A stretch of 64,000 bases of DNA, taken from assembly GCA_022316685.1 (NCBI GenBank), contig JAKJHU010000030.1:14340018-14404017 (forward strand), read 5' to 3'. Below are positions 12,081 through 24,920 of this stretch, one piece after another (position 1 is the stretch's first letter; every line of letters begins with the position of its first letter). This DNA is from Progne subis subis (Eukaryota; Chordata; Aves; Passeriformes; Hirundinidae). The notes beneath the pieces are model-generated. The model worked only from the letters and a program-made list of their open reading frames with translations, was not told where the DNA came from and ran no database searches. The translations under genes and the position numbers were made by a program.

Positions 12081-15000
12081 AGAGAAAACATGATGAGATC
12101 CACCAATGAGAGAAGCAGCAAGTTACAATTCGAAATGCATTCGATTCAGAATACTACATCCAGTTGCTGCTGCCTCTGGGCTATTTGCAGACAGTTTTCA
12201 ACCTGTATTACTCATATTTTACTGCATGACCTCCCACCAGCTGCCTTCCCAGAGCCTTTGGTTATCTCACACAAGAGGCATTTGAGACCACCACTGACGG
12301 TGAGATGAAATAAAGATTACTGTGATCTCAGGCTTGCTGCTGCCTGGAAATGCTGTAATTGGTGGCATGAATTAAATCTTCTCCAAGGAGTATAGAATAG
12401 GGTCCAGAGTTGCTTGTTCACCCTTTTCCTCTAAGTAGTGTTGGCCAAGTTCTTTATCCAACTGCCCTGTTTTTTCTTCTGGTGGACACCTGGCTCTTGC
12501 CAGCTCCAAGTGAATTCACCTGTTCCCAGTGAAGGAGAGCCAGCAGGGCCACTCAAATTTCTGATAGCTGAATGTCAGCCAGGTGTCATTTTAGCCTGTA
12601 AGCATGAAAAAAGCACCCATCTAAGTCTCACTTACATTTCCTTCCAACTACTTGTAAGGCTTATTAACAATCCTGAGAGGCCTGTGTTGAAACAAGATTT
12701 TGCAAAAGCTACACTTTTTTTAAAAAGGCAGGTTTTCACTGTGTATTCACTAATAATAACTTCCTCACCTGGGTATTTTACAGCAAAGACTAATCACACT
12801 GTGTTGGTTGAAGGTTTTCCTGCCTTTATGCAACTTTCACGAGTGAGCAGACAGATCTATTGTGAGTTGTGTCAACAGTTTGCAGAAACGCTCACTGCAT
12901 GGGCTCTTCACTAATAACTGGTTGCCACAGGAAAATGATGCAGAGGTCTTCCCAGAGGGAGCTCTGAAAATCATACTGTGTGCAGCATGATTTGAGGTTG
13001 TTACTGTGAGTTTCTTAAGTTTTTATAAAGGAACAAAACCACATTGTGAAACATAGAGCCTTTCTTACTGAACCCCAACAAAGCCTTCACTTTGGAACTG
13101 CTCCCAGAAGTATCTCACCAGGTCTAGAAGGCAAAGGAAACAATTGTTAAACACAACATCCCTGAACTGTATAGCACTTATCTCCTTTCTATACAAGCTG
13201 GATTTTCCAAGTACATCATGAAACTGCAGGTGGATGTGATGGGGTCTTGAGGAACTACTAATCTGGATGCCATTAACACCAGCTGTTCTGGGAGGTCCTC
13301 CCAGCTGAGGGGCAGCACATCCAGGCATTCTTCGCCTTTCTTTGACAACTGTCTGCAAAAGAAAAAAAGAAAGGGGAAAAACAATTTTAAAAAGGGACAG
13401 AGGTAAAATAACTTATCTTTATGCAGAAAAATTACTGCAAAATCATCTGGCAGATAAAAATAAGTAAAAATTCATCTGAGGCATACAACAAAGCCTAACT
13501 TGCAGCAAATGGGAAGAGAATGAAGTATCTGAATTTAAAATAATTTTCTGTGGAAGCTCCTATTCCAATGGAAAGTTTTAAGAATAGCAGGTAAATTATG
13601 GACAAAAATATTAGGAAGGAAACTTATATCCCTGGGCTAAAGCAAAGAACAATGCAAAAGGGAGTGACTTAATTTTATAATAAATTTTGTCATTAATTGA
13701 ATAATTTAAAATGTTTTTCCTTTTATATAGAAGAAAGGCAGAGTTGGGGAACTTTGTGCTTGGAACATAGCCTGGTAAAGGAATTGATGGTCATCTATGT
13801 TCACAGAGCTTTTTACAATTTGAACAACCCCTTAAACAATTATGTCTCCTGAGTTTTACCAAGAGCTGTTGGAGATCATAGAGATTTTTTCCCAGAGTTG
13901 CTGGGATAAATTGATTAATATATTTTTGAATAATATAATCCTTATGACCTGAATTATAGCAATTCTGTATGAGAAAGGAAGGAATGTGTAATTTTGTGAA
14001 CAATTCTTTCTCTTACTAGTATAGCTTTCACAACCATGGTGGATTCATCTCACCTTAGAAGAGACAGCTAACTTTTAGACCTCTGAAGTTGGATGAGACA
14101 TTAAAAGTGCAATTAATTCTGTCAATAATGACATCTTTGCAGTCAGTAACATGCATCCTGTACGAGTATGGGGGTTTTTTTGTCCAAGTGAAACCACAGA
14201 AGAGAATGAAGGGAATATCTCAAGAAAGAGTTAGGAAGAAAAAGTAGAAGAAAAGGGAAAGAAGAAATTTTAGAAACTCAGGACAGAAAGAACAGCAGCT
14301 TCTAAGTCCTGACTGCTTGTGATGTAGCACATTTGAAGAAGCAGAAAACAGCCAATGTCCTGGAAGTAACACTGGTGAGCAGTGCATGATGTCAAAACAC
14401 AAATTCACAAGAGAAGAGCCAGGTGAAGTGTGATTTTGACTGAGGGGGAAGAAATTTTGCCCTTAAGAAAGATCAGAGCCAGGATGGCTGGACTAAAGAG
14501 GGAATGGGAGAGTTTGAGAGCAGCAGCAGAAAAGGTCATTAGATGAGGGGGAAAGTGCATAATAGAAACCACATGACAAGAGAGCAGTCCCAAAAGGAGA
14601 TGAGGTATTAATGAAAATATAAGCATATGTATCTCTACCTGCTGCATGCAGACAGAATCTGTGCGTGTTTATGATCCTGTATATAGGAATGAACAAAAAT
14701 GTTAAAGCTGAAGTTCTGAACAATATAAAGAGAATGTCCAGGTATAATCTACATTTTGAAATGCACATTTCTCTGAATGTCTTCCTTTTTCAGTTTAAAG
14801 TTCACCCATTAGCCAGCTTGCATTGATCTCTGCAGTATAACCAGCTGTGTTTTATCAGTTATAAAGGGAGGAATCCATGCTGAACTTTGTATAGAAGGAA
14901 AAGTTATCAGCAAGTCATATCACAGGAGTCAAAGAAGGGAAAAAACTTTCTTTTATTTTCTGGCTTTAAAGAGACCTAAAGAAACCTTTTACATTATGAA

Positions 15001-15676
15001 CACAAAATGTGCACTAAGCATTGTTAGAAAGGGAAAAATATATAAGTAGGGAATGCCTCACTTGTTAATGCTATACAAAGTGTTAGGAGATGTAATACAT
15101 TATGGACAGATTGGCCCTTTTTGGAAAATACAAGTTATAGGGAAATCTTGTTTAAGTAGATAGCAAATCTGCAGAGCAACATTACAGTTGCCTGAAGAAT
15201 TCTGCTTGTGGAGACATGTCGATACTTCCTTCATGAATTTTGGATGTCATCTTCAATTGTAAGCATTTGTAATTTTTAAATTAGATGAGGTTAACATTCA
15301 GTACACAAATTTATCCCATCAGGGTTTTTTTCTATGAGGAGAAGCTACTATACAATGCTGAAATTGATAAGTAGCACTCATTCACACTCATGGTGAGAGC
15401 ACTCTGTCAGGGGCAGAAGTCAAGTGAAGAGTAATCCTATGCTGGTAGGGCGTGTCACAAGATGGCATTTAATGTCAGTGCATAATTAAGCACAAGTAGA
15501 GATTTATTGCTGGTAATGATGGCCAGCAGTATTGCAGATTATTTTGGTTTTTATTTTTGGATAAAGGAAATGTTATCCATCATTCTTTCCTTGTGTCACA
15601 CAGTTCAGACACACTTTTCAACTAAATTAGCCATAACTGTTGACACAGTCTTCATAAATGCCTCAAATTTAAGGGG
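12081..15676. other. unique-looking sequence, no gene seen
   Basis: Holds a 158-codon forward open frame (12438-12914). Its conceptual product is unremarkable and hydrophobic-biased, and no domain is recognised. There are no flanking signals beyond chance. The rest is AT-rich sequence without a recognisable repeat. Confidence 0.5.
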
Positions 15677-15695
15677 AAAAAAAAAAAAAAAAAAA
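15677..15695. repeat. Poly(A) run of 19
   Basis: Uninterrupted A19 following 'ttaagggg'. No AATAAA lies at the right distance upstream to make it a retrocopy tail with confidence. Confidence 0.85.
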
Positions 15696-16279
15696 CACAG
15701 GAATTAATTGTGTTCATTGTTCTGATTGATCTGGCAGCTTTCACAGATATAAAAAACATGTTCTCATCTTTTCTTATTTTTGTATTTTCATCTGACAGTC
15801 TTTTATCCAACCTTTTGCTGATGTAGGTAGCAGCACTGTATAAGTGATTTCAGAAACTGCCAGCTCCATCTTAAGAGTCATACAGGTTTTTAATGATTTT
15901 TCAGAGTTCAGCACCTCTCAGGGTTAGGAATTCATTCCCATTTTCCAGGAAAAAGATATTCATTATACTCACTTGACCCCCCATTTTTGTGCTTTTAGCA
16001 AAGCTGTTTAGGGGTTTTAGGTTTTTTTTCAATCTCTCTTATGGATTGTCCTCTCCCAAGCTTTCAATGTTTCATACTAAGCAGGACAATTGCTTTTAGG
16101 GGCTTTTTTGCATCAGATGCCCCTTTACTCAATTTTCTTTAGTAATCCTCCTCTATAGCTCAGCTTTGAACGTCCATGGCAAGAAGTGAACATCCCATCT
16201 AAAGGTCCTCTTTATTGTCTTCTGTTGTGATCCTGTGTGTATAATAAGTCTGTTGAAAATATTTCCCCTAATGCCTTTT
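15696..16279. other. unique sequence, nothing recognised
   Basis: T-rich sequence between two simple repeats. No gene or repeat family seen. Confidence 0.5.
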
Positions 16280-16366
16280 TTGGTTGGTTTGTTTGTTTTA
16301 TTTGGGGGGGTGTTTGTTTGTTGGTTTTGTTTGTTTGTTTTGATTTGGTTTGGGGTTTTTTTTAGT
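16280..16366. repeat. (GTTT)n-rich simple repeat
   Basis: Interrupted gttt/ggttt array with a G7 run in the middle and a T8 run at the end. Strand-asymmetric, with G and T only over most of its length. Confidence 0.9.
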
Positions 16367-19300
16367 TTAGGAGATTATCTGTATGTGAGCATCCTGTAAG
16401 TGATATATGAACACACATATGTAACAAATTCCCAGTTAATTAGCAGAAGTTTCACTTAGGTTGCAAGAACAAAGGTTTGACACTCAACTACTCAACTAGA
16501 CGAAATTCACTTTGTCTGTAATTCTAGTTTGCCAGAGCATCCAGCTCTTCTCAAAGGTAACAAGGTGCCCTGCAACACTGGACATACCTCTCAGCCTCAA
16601 GAAACTACAAAATGTCACCAGCACATCCTTACTTTTAATCCTCTTGTCATTAATACAAATACATTGCACGGTGTCACTGCCCAGACACTACCCTTTCTGT
16701 GAGGGCTCCCTCCTCTCTTGCCTGCCTTCACCCACCCTGGAAACCCTCTGCTCATCCCTCCATCCTGCAGCATGCCTGTATTTCCCATATAGATCCCTAA
16801 GAAACCTGAAATCTGGGAAATAAATACTGCGTTTCTTCTTTCTAAAAAAGGAACCTATCTATTCCAACAGCTGCTACATGCCCTGGCAAATCCATTACAC
16901 AGCTGCTACTGCATTTTCTCCCATCCTCACTATTATCAGAGCTGTAGATTTTAGTAGTAAAAATTCTCTTGTTTTCTTTCACATTGGCTGTTATACTTTA
17001 TCTCAACCATAGTTGTTATTGAAAACTTAATCCAAGTAATCATCTTAATTTTGGTGTCACATTTTGTATCCTTAGCCTTTGTAAAATTCTCACTGCATAG
17101 CAGAATCATTTCTCTTCCTATACTACTAAAGAACTTTCTGTATTTGTTTTAATATCTTTTTCTGGTTTGTCTCAATTAGGTATGTTTGGCAATTTGCTCT
17201 TCATCCCACCCCATTTTCATCTCTATGACTGCTGATGGCCCTTTTTCCACATGTTGAAATCTTTCTCTCCTCTATTTAAGGCAGTTACTTATCTTACTGA
17301 ACCTGGAGAGTTTCTCTGTAAGATTTTCCTCGTGTCTGGAATGGAGAATTCTGTCACTTCAACAAAGGAATTTGTGGCCACTCACACCCTGGAATCCTGG
17401 GTGCTGCTGTCATCAGTACCACTTGTCCTTCAGCCTACTCCAGAGGAATTAGGGTATCTCATAATGATTAACATAATCCCCAGCAATCTGCATCTCCTTA
17501 ACCCTGTTACAATATCTGCACATACCTCTTGCTATCCCTGATACTCTTCTCTCACCCATAAGATCCAGGGGTAAGGCTAATTAAAGATCCTTGACAATCA
17601 TAATTGATATTTAGGATCCCTAAAGTCAAGCTCCCTTCTAAGGCAGGGTTTGTTCCTCATTTGCTTTTCCTCTGGTTTAATACTTGGTCTCGTACACCCC
17701 TCCTCTGACACTTCTTTTTTCCTTATGTTGTCTGTATATCTTCTTTATTGTCTCTGCAGTTGTTTCCCTTCCTTTCCCTGAAGCCTTTCCTGTGCTACTA
17801 CAGTATGGGAAACTTAGTAACATTTAACATTTCTGTAATGCTCAACACACTTAGGCACAGCATTCACATGTACATGAACACAATCCTGTCTAGAAACACA
17901 GATTTTATTTTAAATGACCATATGCCGGGTTTTCTCATAATTTTTCCATTCCATTACACCATCTAAAGAAATAATAAGACAGTATTTTAATTCTATAACA
18001 AAGCAAATATAAAATACGGTTTTCACTGAGACAAACAAAAAATATTGTCACTATGGAACAAAAGCCAAAACCCATATAAGAGATGTAATTTCCATAATAC
18101 GCCAACTACTTTTCTCAAAACAAGAAACCCTTCTCCAATACATGAACTGCCACTGTACTTTTACTAAACTCTCAACAAAGCAGCCCAGTTCCAAAGTTAC
18201 CAGCGCAATTTTGATCAGAACAGTGGTTTCATCTTTCTGTTCCTCTATAGCTGCAATTGAGAAAATGAGGCATTAAAAAAAAAAAAAAGAAGGAAAACTT
18301 ATGAGAATTACATCATACTTTTAAAAGAGACAGTAATAATCTCAGTCATATTCCCTGGGTAAGTTAACATAGAATCTTCCCTCCTTCTTTCATTTTTCTT
18401 CATTTGACACCTCGTCACAATGGTGATTTCATCACCTGGCTGTGGTTTTTTAATCAAGTCTTATGTTAAAAACTCAAATTAAAAAAGAACAGGGAGTGGG
18501 AGACACCGTTATAAAGAACTATAAGAGATTTCTCAAGCAACTACACTTAATTTTTTTTTTTTTTCATCAGCTCTTATAGTTTTCCCTGTAGGAAAGATTT
18601 CTCATCTAAACTTTATTATTTCAATAACCCTACAGGTAACCCAGAAGTTATAAACACCACTTTGAAGGGTGCCCATTTCCCCAGAAGCTGCCTGTGCCTC
18701 CAGGCACTGCTCTTTCTGCTGCTGGGCACCTTCCTACCCTCGCCCAGGTTTCTCAGGCAGGAGTGAATCCCAACAACAGCTACCCACAAGCCCTGATCTT
18801 TGCATCCCAAAGGAGATGGTCCTCTGACTAAGAAGCAACAGATCCTCACCCTGTCTGATTTTTCCTCCTTCCTTGTATTTCTCTCTAGAGCAAAGGGTAA
18901 GTGCCCTTCATCTCCTACAAGCCTAGAAGCAAATCTAAGCAAGACCTGAAGGCAAACTTAAAGGAAGTGCATGGAAGGAATAAAGTGCAGCTACCCTAAT
19001 TCTTCTGAAAAATAAATTAAAATAATTGTAAAGGCATTATTCTTACTACTGGGATAACAGCTCCAAGAGTAGATCTGGGAAACTAGCTGAAGCATGGAAA
19101 AAAAAAATGTTCAGACACAGACCTGGGTAAGAGAGAAAGCTCACAAAGCTACCTGTTCCCAGATGACTTTGTATGAGCACCGTGAGCTCCAGCAGTGATT
19201 CCCTAGGATTTTGGACTTCTTGCCCTGGAACAATGGCCATTTTTGGTCATGAGGTCTGAATAGAGCTTCATCAAGGCTTGACCATTTAAGAAATTTGGCA

Positions 19301-20496
19301 AGACTTACTTTCACCTTCAAAGACAGCCCTGAAATTAGTGCAGGGGCTCCCTCCTGTCAGCCCCCCTGCCCTTCTTTATAGGCCACAACTGCTCAAACTG
19401 CCAAATCCAGCAAGAAATCAAAGACAGAAAATGTAGACATCTACCCCTACCAGGCACAGCTTTGAAGGAGTTTTGGGATCATGCAGGATAGACCTTCAGA
19501 TGCTCAATTTATCAGTGATAATTTAATTTCATTACTAACAACCTCCATGAGGAACAAGAGCAGATGATGGAAATTTCCTCAGATGTTTAACAAAGTTCTA
19601 GCAACTTCAAGATTACTAGACAAGCTAGAAAACAAATACGCAGATTTTTCACCAGAAAGCCAAGTAGCTATTGAAAAACTAAACACAGTTTACTGGTTTT
19701 TTTCACTGGGAACATTCCCATAGTGATTTGTCTTTCCCAGAAGAGATGAGGGAAAATGAGAATGAATTCAGGGAAGTCCTGCAATCGGTATTACATAGGA
19801 CATTGGTCTAGATCATCACTATTGTGCCTTCTAAACTTGTAACCTGTAAATCTCAAGTAAAAAAGTAAGAAAGGCAAGACACTCTCAACCGTCACTGACT
19901 TTCTGACAAACATAGTTTTCAACATTTCCAAACAAATAGATCCAGTTGTTCTTTTCTACCCTGGAAATATTCATTAAACTTTTATTTGTTTGTGCAACAA
20001 AGAGCCCTAGTGATTGGAAGCACTCAGCTGTTTTGTTTTGCTGCATGGAGGTCCAGTGGAGACATCAGCGGTAGAAATGCCCCACTCTGACCAAGGACAG
20101 AGAAAATATGATTAGAAAAGCACTGAGCTCATCCGTTCTCCCACGGCCCTGGTTGGATTACATCATGTGTGCTCTGTACAAAGGTGACTACACTGGAGAT
20201 GTGGCAGGGAAAACTGAGAGACTGAACATGGTAACCTAACTCCCAAAGTATGCCCCCTTCAGATACCTTTCTCCTTCTCTCAATTGTCAAACTGACTACT
20301 TACAAAACCTTCTGTAATTTTCCCCTTCCAATTTTAACATATTTTTATCTGATACCCACTATGGAGAAATATTTGTTGACTTTCTTATAGGTGGCTTTGT
20401 GGCACTTTACTACTGACCAAGATGACAAGGCTACAACTTAGACAACCCAGGAAATTACATAAACACACACACAAAATAAAAGAAGTTTAATATAAT
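16367..20496. other. unique-looking sequence, no gene seen
   Basis: About 4 kb of AT-rich sequence with short homopolymers (for example an A13 run near 18275 and a T-run near 18555). Open frames up to about 108 codons on either strand, none recognisable. Confidence 0.5.
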
Positions 20497-20690
20497 AAAT
20501 TTTGGAAGGGACATCTGCAGATCATTCAGTCCAGAACCTGGCTGAAAATCAGGGCTAAATTCAAATTTGGATTCAGAGAACTCTCCAGTCAAGTTCTAAA
20601 TATCTCCAGAGGACAGAAAACCAGAGTCTCTCTAGAGTCTACATCTTCCAAAGCCACCACATATTTGCAGTAACTCCTTCAGGATGTGCA
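20497..20690 (-). mobile_element. CR1 LINE fragment, reverse strand
   Basis: Antisense CR1 3' region. 'tttggaagggacatctgcag' and 'atcattcagtccagaacc' are followed by an 'agggctaaattcaaatttgg' block, then 'ctaaatatctccagaggaca' and a block ending 'aaagccaccacat'. The order and spacing match the antisense CR1 tail, in which a 'leading cttcaaagttggatcaggtt' segment is expected. The copy is heavily substituted and truncated, with no coding potential. Confidence 0.75.
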
Positions 20691-23569
20691 CATTTCCATC
20701 TGTCACACCACTTTGGGAATCCCTGTGTTGGCTTGGCATCAGATTGTGGTCCTCATTAAAATAGCTCCTCAGCCCTTGACCGTTTGGCCCACATCACTTC
20801 CTGGCTTATTGGAAATCAGGAAGAAAAGCTGGACACCGAATCAGTAGTTTCTGTCTTCAGGCAGGAGGCAATCACATGTTACTGATTGGATCATAGGTTT
20901 TGGAAGTCTTCCATGGAAATCTCACAGCACAGCAAACTGTTCTGGCACCTTACAATCTCAGCCTTTCTGAATCAACACTTTAGCTTTCTTCTGTCAAATA
21001 TTTTCCAGAGAAATTTATTAAAATTTTTCATATGCTTTCAAAAACTTTACCACATGCATCCCATTTGCACCATGTCATAACCCTTTCTAGCTGTACCAAT
21101 TCCCCCATTAGCTCTGTCCATGAAGCAATTGCAGCAGCCCATAAAGTTTTGGGTAGATTTGGATTGTCTGCTAAGTGGGGTAAAATCGGTTTCTAGTTTG
21201 TACTGTCAAACAGATCATGGTTTTTTCATCCTGATGAAAAGTTGATATGATGATAGTTACAGGAAAATGTACAGCACTTGGGCAGCTAAAAGGTGATATG
21301 GAAAAACCAAGTAGAAAGCTGAAGATCTGAAAACTACCATAATCTTCTGATTTCCTTTTTGGAACAGAACTTGAATTAATCAATTCTAGGCCATGATTAT
21401 AGCATGATCTTAGCATCAGAGTCATGACTCTGGCAGCTGGAATATGCCTACCTATTAGACTGTGTGAAATAAAACAATGGCCAGGATTTTAACCATAGAC
21501 ACTCAGCACACACACATCTTCCTTTAGACCCACAAATGTAGCTAAAACTCTCTCTTTTTCTTAGCAACTGAGCACTCAAAGCCATCAACCCTAAACACAG
21601 CTGCTGGGAGCCATTCAGCATTTTTTCATACCTATTTACTTATTTATTAGTCTAAATAAAAATGTCAGAGACAAATATTAATCTTCTAATTATGGAAACT
21701 TTTGGCTTGTGCCTGTTTCATCTCATTCGTATCTTAGCAAAGAAATAAATCAGTCTGACAAGTCTTTCTGATTGTTTCAGAATTGGGATACCATCAGGTA
21801 ATAGGGAAGAACAGTTTGAAAGGAAACCCGCACCAGGATCACGAGCAGGAAACCACCGTCAGCTCCAGGAGAGGCAAAGACTATACATTTTCAGGTAGAG
21901 GAAAATACAGCAGTGTATTTCTTTTCAAAGTACAGGCAGTGAGGAATGGAAGACTCCTTCCAAATTTCCACAAAACTTTGAAAAATGTTTTGTTTGTAGA
22001 AGTCAGCTGAAGTGCAACTGGTGCCAAAGGGAACCAGCTTTAAAAATCAGCAATGGCTTGATGCCTTACTCCTATGCAAGAGTTCAAGCAGAGAATTAGG
22101 CAGAGAGTGAATGCCAGCTGGAAGCAGGAACCTGTCCAAAACATTGCTGGGATTCATTCACTGATTGTTACAGCCCTGGCACCTCCACTAAACTGAAAAG
22201 TGTTCATTGTCTGAAATGGCTCAGGCTGCAAAAGTCATTAGATGATGTTGGTTTTATAATATCTTCTTGGGAAAAAACAGGATCTCTGTACCAGATGCAG
22301 GAAAATATCCTATTATGGAAGAGAAGCGATCATATAACACAAGGACGAGAGAAAATAAAAAGAGATTAATTAGTTGTTCTCCCTATTTTATCATTCCCTC
22401 ATCACATCCTTTCTGGTATTTCCACACTTATTTTGAGTAAAAGTGGCCTTAAGGTACTTATTTTCACCTGTTTATATTCATGGATGCACTAAAAAGCTTA
22501 CTGACTGTATTTCCACCTTAAATCTCAGCTCCAGTCTTTTCTTCTGCAGCAACTTTTCAGGCAGAAGCGGCATCTGCTGCCAGTGCTCTGACACCCTCCA
22601 GTCCATACCTGCCACTTTGCTACCCAGGTGCTGCCAAGCAGAAAAGACCATGACTGAGCTCTTCAGATTTTATCTGGATCAAATCAGCTTGCAATTACAG
22701 ACAGTGTAATTCTACAGCCTTTTCCTCATTGGAAACTATAATAACAACTTGCACCAAACACTTTTACAAAGCAAAAATAACCTGAGATCTCAAAAAGTCA
22801 TCTGGATAATCAGACAGCCTGTAGCTAACTCTCAAACTGTGTGTGGATGGAAAAGATGTGAGGATCTGGCATAAAGGTGATTGCATGCTAGATCCACAAA
22901 GATTTTGGTGATTCAGCAAATTTTCTGTAAACTGTGCTTGCTGTGGGAGATTTCGGGATGCTGTACCCAAAAGGCTGTTCTGTGCTTCCACCATAGCATT
23001 ACTCCCCTGTGAAGAGAAATGTGGAGCCTACAAGGTACTGGTTAGAGCTAGTTCTTCCTCAACACTGAACCCCATGAAATAAACAATACTCATGAAATTA
23101 AAAAAAAAAACAAACACTGACAGCACTGTCCTAATGGATGGTAGATTCACCCCACAAAGCCAGATAATCCTGACTGGAAGCATCTTATGGAGTACCTCTC
23201 TCCCCATTCCCCTTATATTTACAACAGTGCCCCCCTCCAGTAGGATTTGGCACCTGAAAAAAAATCAAACTAATTCAAATCACCAAGCAGGGGCCAAAAG
23301 GAGCAATTTTCTTCCCATTGCTGAGCTACCCAAGCAGCAAGCATAGCCACCTGGCTCCATACCAGTTTGTGCTCTTTGGACAGGTCTCCAGACTCTTTTC
23401 CTACTCCTTTCATGTGCACACAGTAGCCAGAATTTGTCACCTTGCAGGCATGTAATAGTTACCCATTCTCATGACACCTTCCTGTGAATGTTTTTCATTT
23501 GTTCTTTTACAATCCAATAGATCTACAAAATACAGTCAAAACCAGGGGGTTCTTCAGAAGTCTTCTCTG
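20691..23569. other. unique-looking sequence, no gene seen
   Basis: No recognisable repeat. Sequences resembling acceptor/donor pairs occur (for example a pyrimidine-ag at about 21779 followed by gtaata 20 bases later). They do not frame an open exon I can support. Confidence 0.45.
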
Positions 23570-23627
23570 AAAAAAAAAAAAAAAAAAAGGGGGGGGAGAA
23601 AAAAAAAAGGGGGGGGAGAAAAAAAAA
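23570..23627. repeat. Poly(A)/poly(G) tandem duplication
   Basis: An A19 run leads into two copies of a 20-base unit made of G8, A, G and A8-10. All purine on the forward strand. Looks like tandem duplication inside a purine tract. Confidence 0.9.
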
Positions 23628-24883
23628 GCAATGAATTATGGTTATTAAAATAAGATGTAGTACTGTCTTGCAGACAGTCTGGCTTTGTTATTTCAGGCAC
23701 TCAGCCAACAGAGAGGCAAAGCAACGAGTAAATCTGCAGAGTGCAAAGTCTAATTTGAAGAATAATTATTATCATTATATTGTGAGACTGTGTTCCCTTG
23801 CTGGGACCAGCATGAGGAGTTTCAGCCTCCAACTAACATTTGGCAGTAGGTTCAGAAGATAGGGATCTGCAACGGTCTTGCAAAAGTTACCAGTTGCAAA
23901 AGAAACAGAGCAGAAGGAGGGAGATCTCTGGCTTTCAAATAATATGTGGAGGACAGTGAGGGACGTCCTGTCTCCAAAGAGCATGAAAAATGAGAGCTGT
24001 CACTGGAGCAGGGCAGGAGCAGAGTGTGTTTACAGAAATGATTATAGTCCATATTCCACCTCCAGGCAAATCTGGCAAAATACTTGCTAACTTTGTAAAA
24101 CTGCAGTTCATCTGGCTAAAGCTCCTTCAAGTTTTTCTGTTTGTAAAGAGGAAGGGCTTCAAATCCAGTTAAGCACCACTTCTACGAGAGATCCTGAGTC
24201 TAGGCTGGGCAAGCTGTCTTGTGTCACCACCCTCCATCCTGGGAAATGCCACACTCCCAGAGGACAATCTCCAGAATGACACCCAAAATCAATGCTGAGC
24301 ACTCAGGCAGCCCCTATAAGGCTGGATATCTAGGCATGTCAAAAGCTGATAGGAGGCATTAAATTTAGGGCAATGTGGAAATCCCCCCTCCCACTCCTAT
24401 ATGGAGCACAGGACTTGAGTCCTTTCCAAGAACTGAAGCACCATAGACCCGGTTTCACAAGATGCACTATAAGCAGTAGGAGTCAGGTTTTGGGTACATT
24501 TGGAAATCCTGTCTATTTAAGCACTCAGCCCAAAGTGATGGAGACATTTAGGTGAGTCTGACACTTGAGGCCTTCAACTTTTGCAGAGTGAACTGAGCTC
24601 CTTTGTCCACATCACAGGATTCATTTAAATTGTATTTAATACCCTCAAAACAGGAATGCCATTCTTGTGCACAGAGGGTTCCTCATTTTAAAGCCTGGCA
24701 AAAGTAAAACCCAAAGAAAACAAGAGGGCAATCCCACAAAGCAATGCAATATAACTGTCCTGCAACAGCAACTCATCTGTATCAATAGCTAATAGGAAAA
24801 AAGATAAGTGTTGGCCACAGACACCAGGAGTTACCAGAAACCACAAGGAAAAAAAATAACACCCCACCACTCCAATAACAATA
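23628..24883. other. unique-looking sequence, no gene seen
   Basis: Overlapping 60-70 codon open frames on both strands around 23775-24170, with no recognisable product. Confidence 0.5.
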
Positions 24884-24920
24884 GTAATAATAATAATAAT
24901 AATAATATTAGTAATATTTA
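24884..24920. repeat. (AAT)n microsatellite
   Basis: About nine taa/aat units with degenerate ends ('atagtaataa' on the left, 'attagtaatattt' on the right). Confidence 0.9.

Noticed and set aside
12438..12914. 158-codon forward open frame
   Set aside because: No recognisable family, no promoter or splice context, and it ends without any gene-like neighbourhood. Treated as chance.
21779..21810. Micro-exon with acceptor and donor-like sites
   Set aside because: Pyrimidine-ag and gta motifs are common in this composition. No frame or partner exon supports it.
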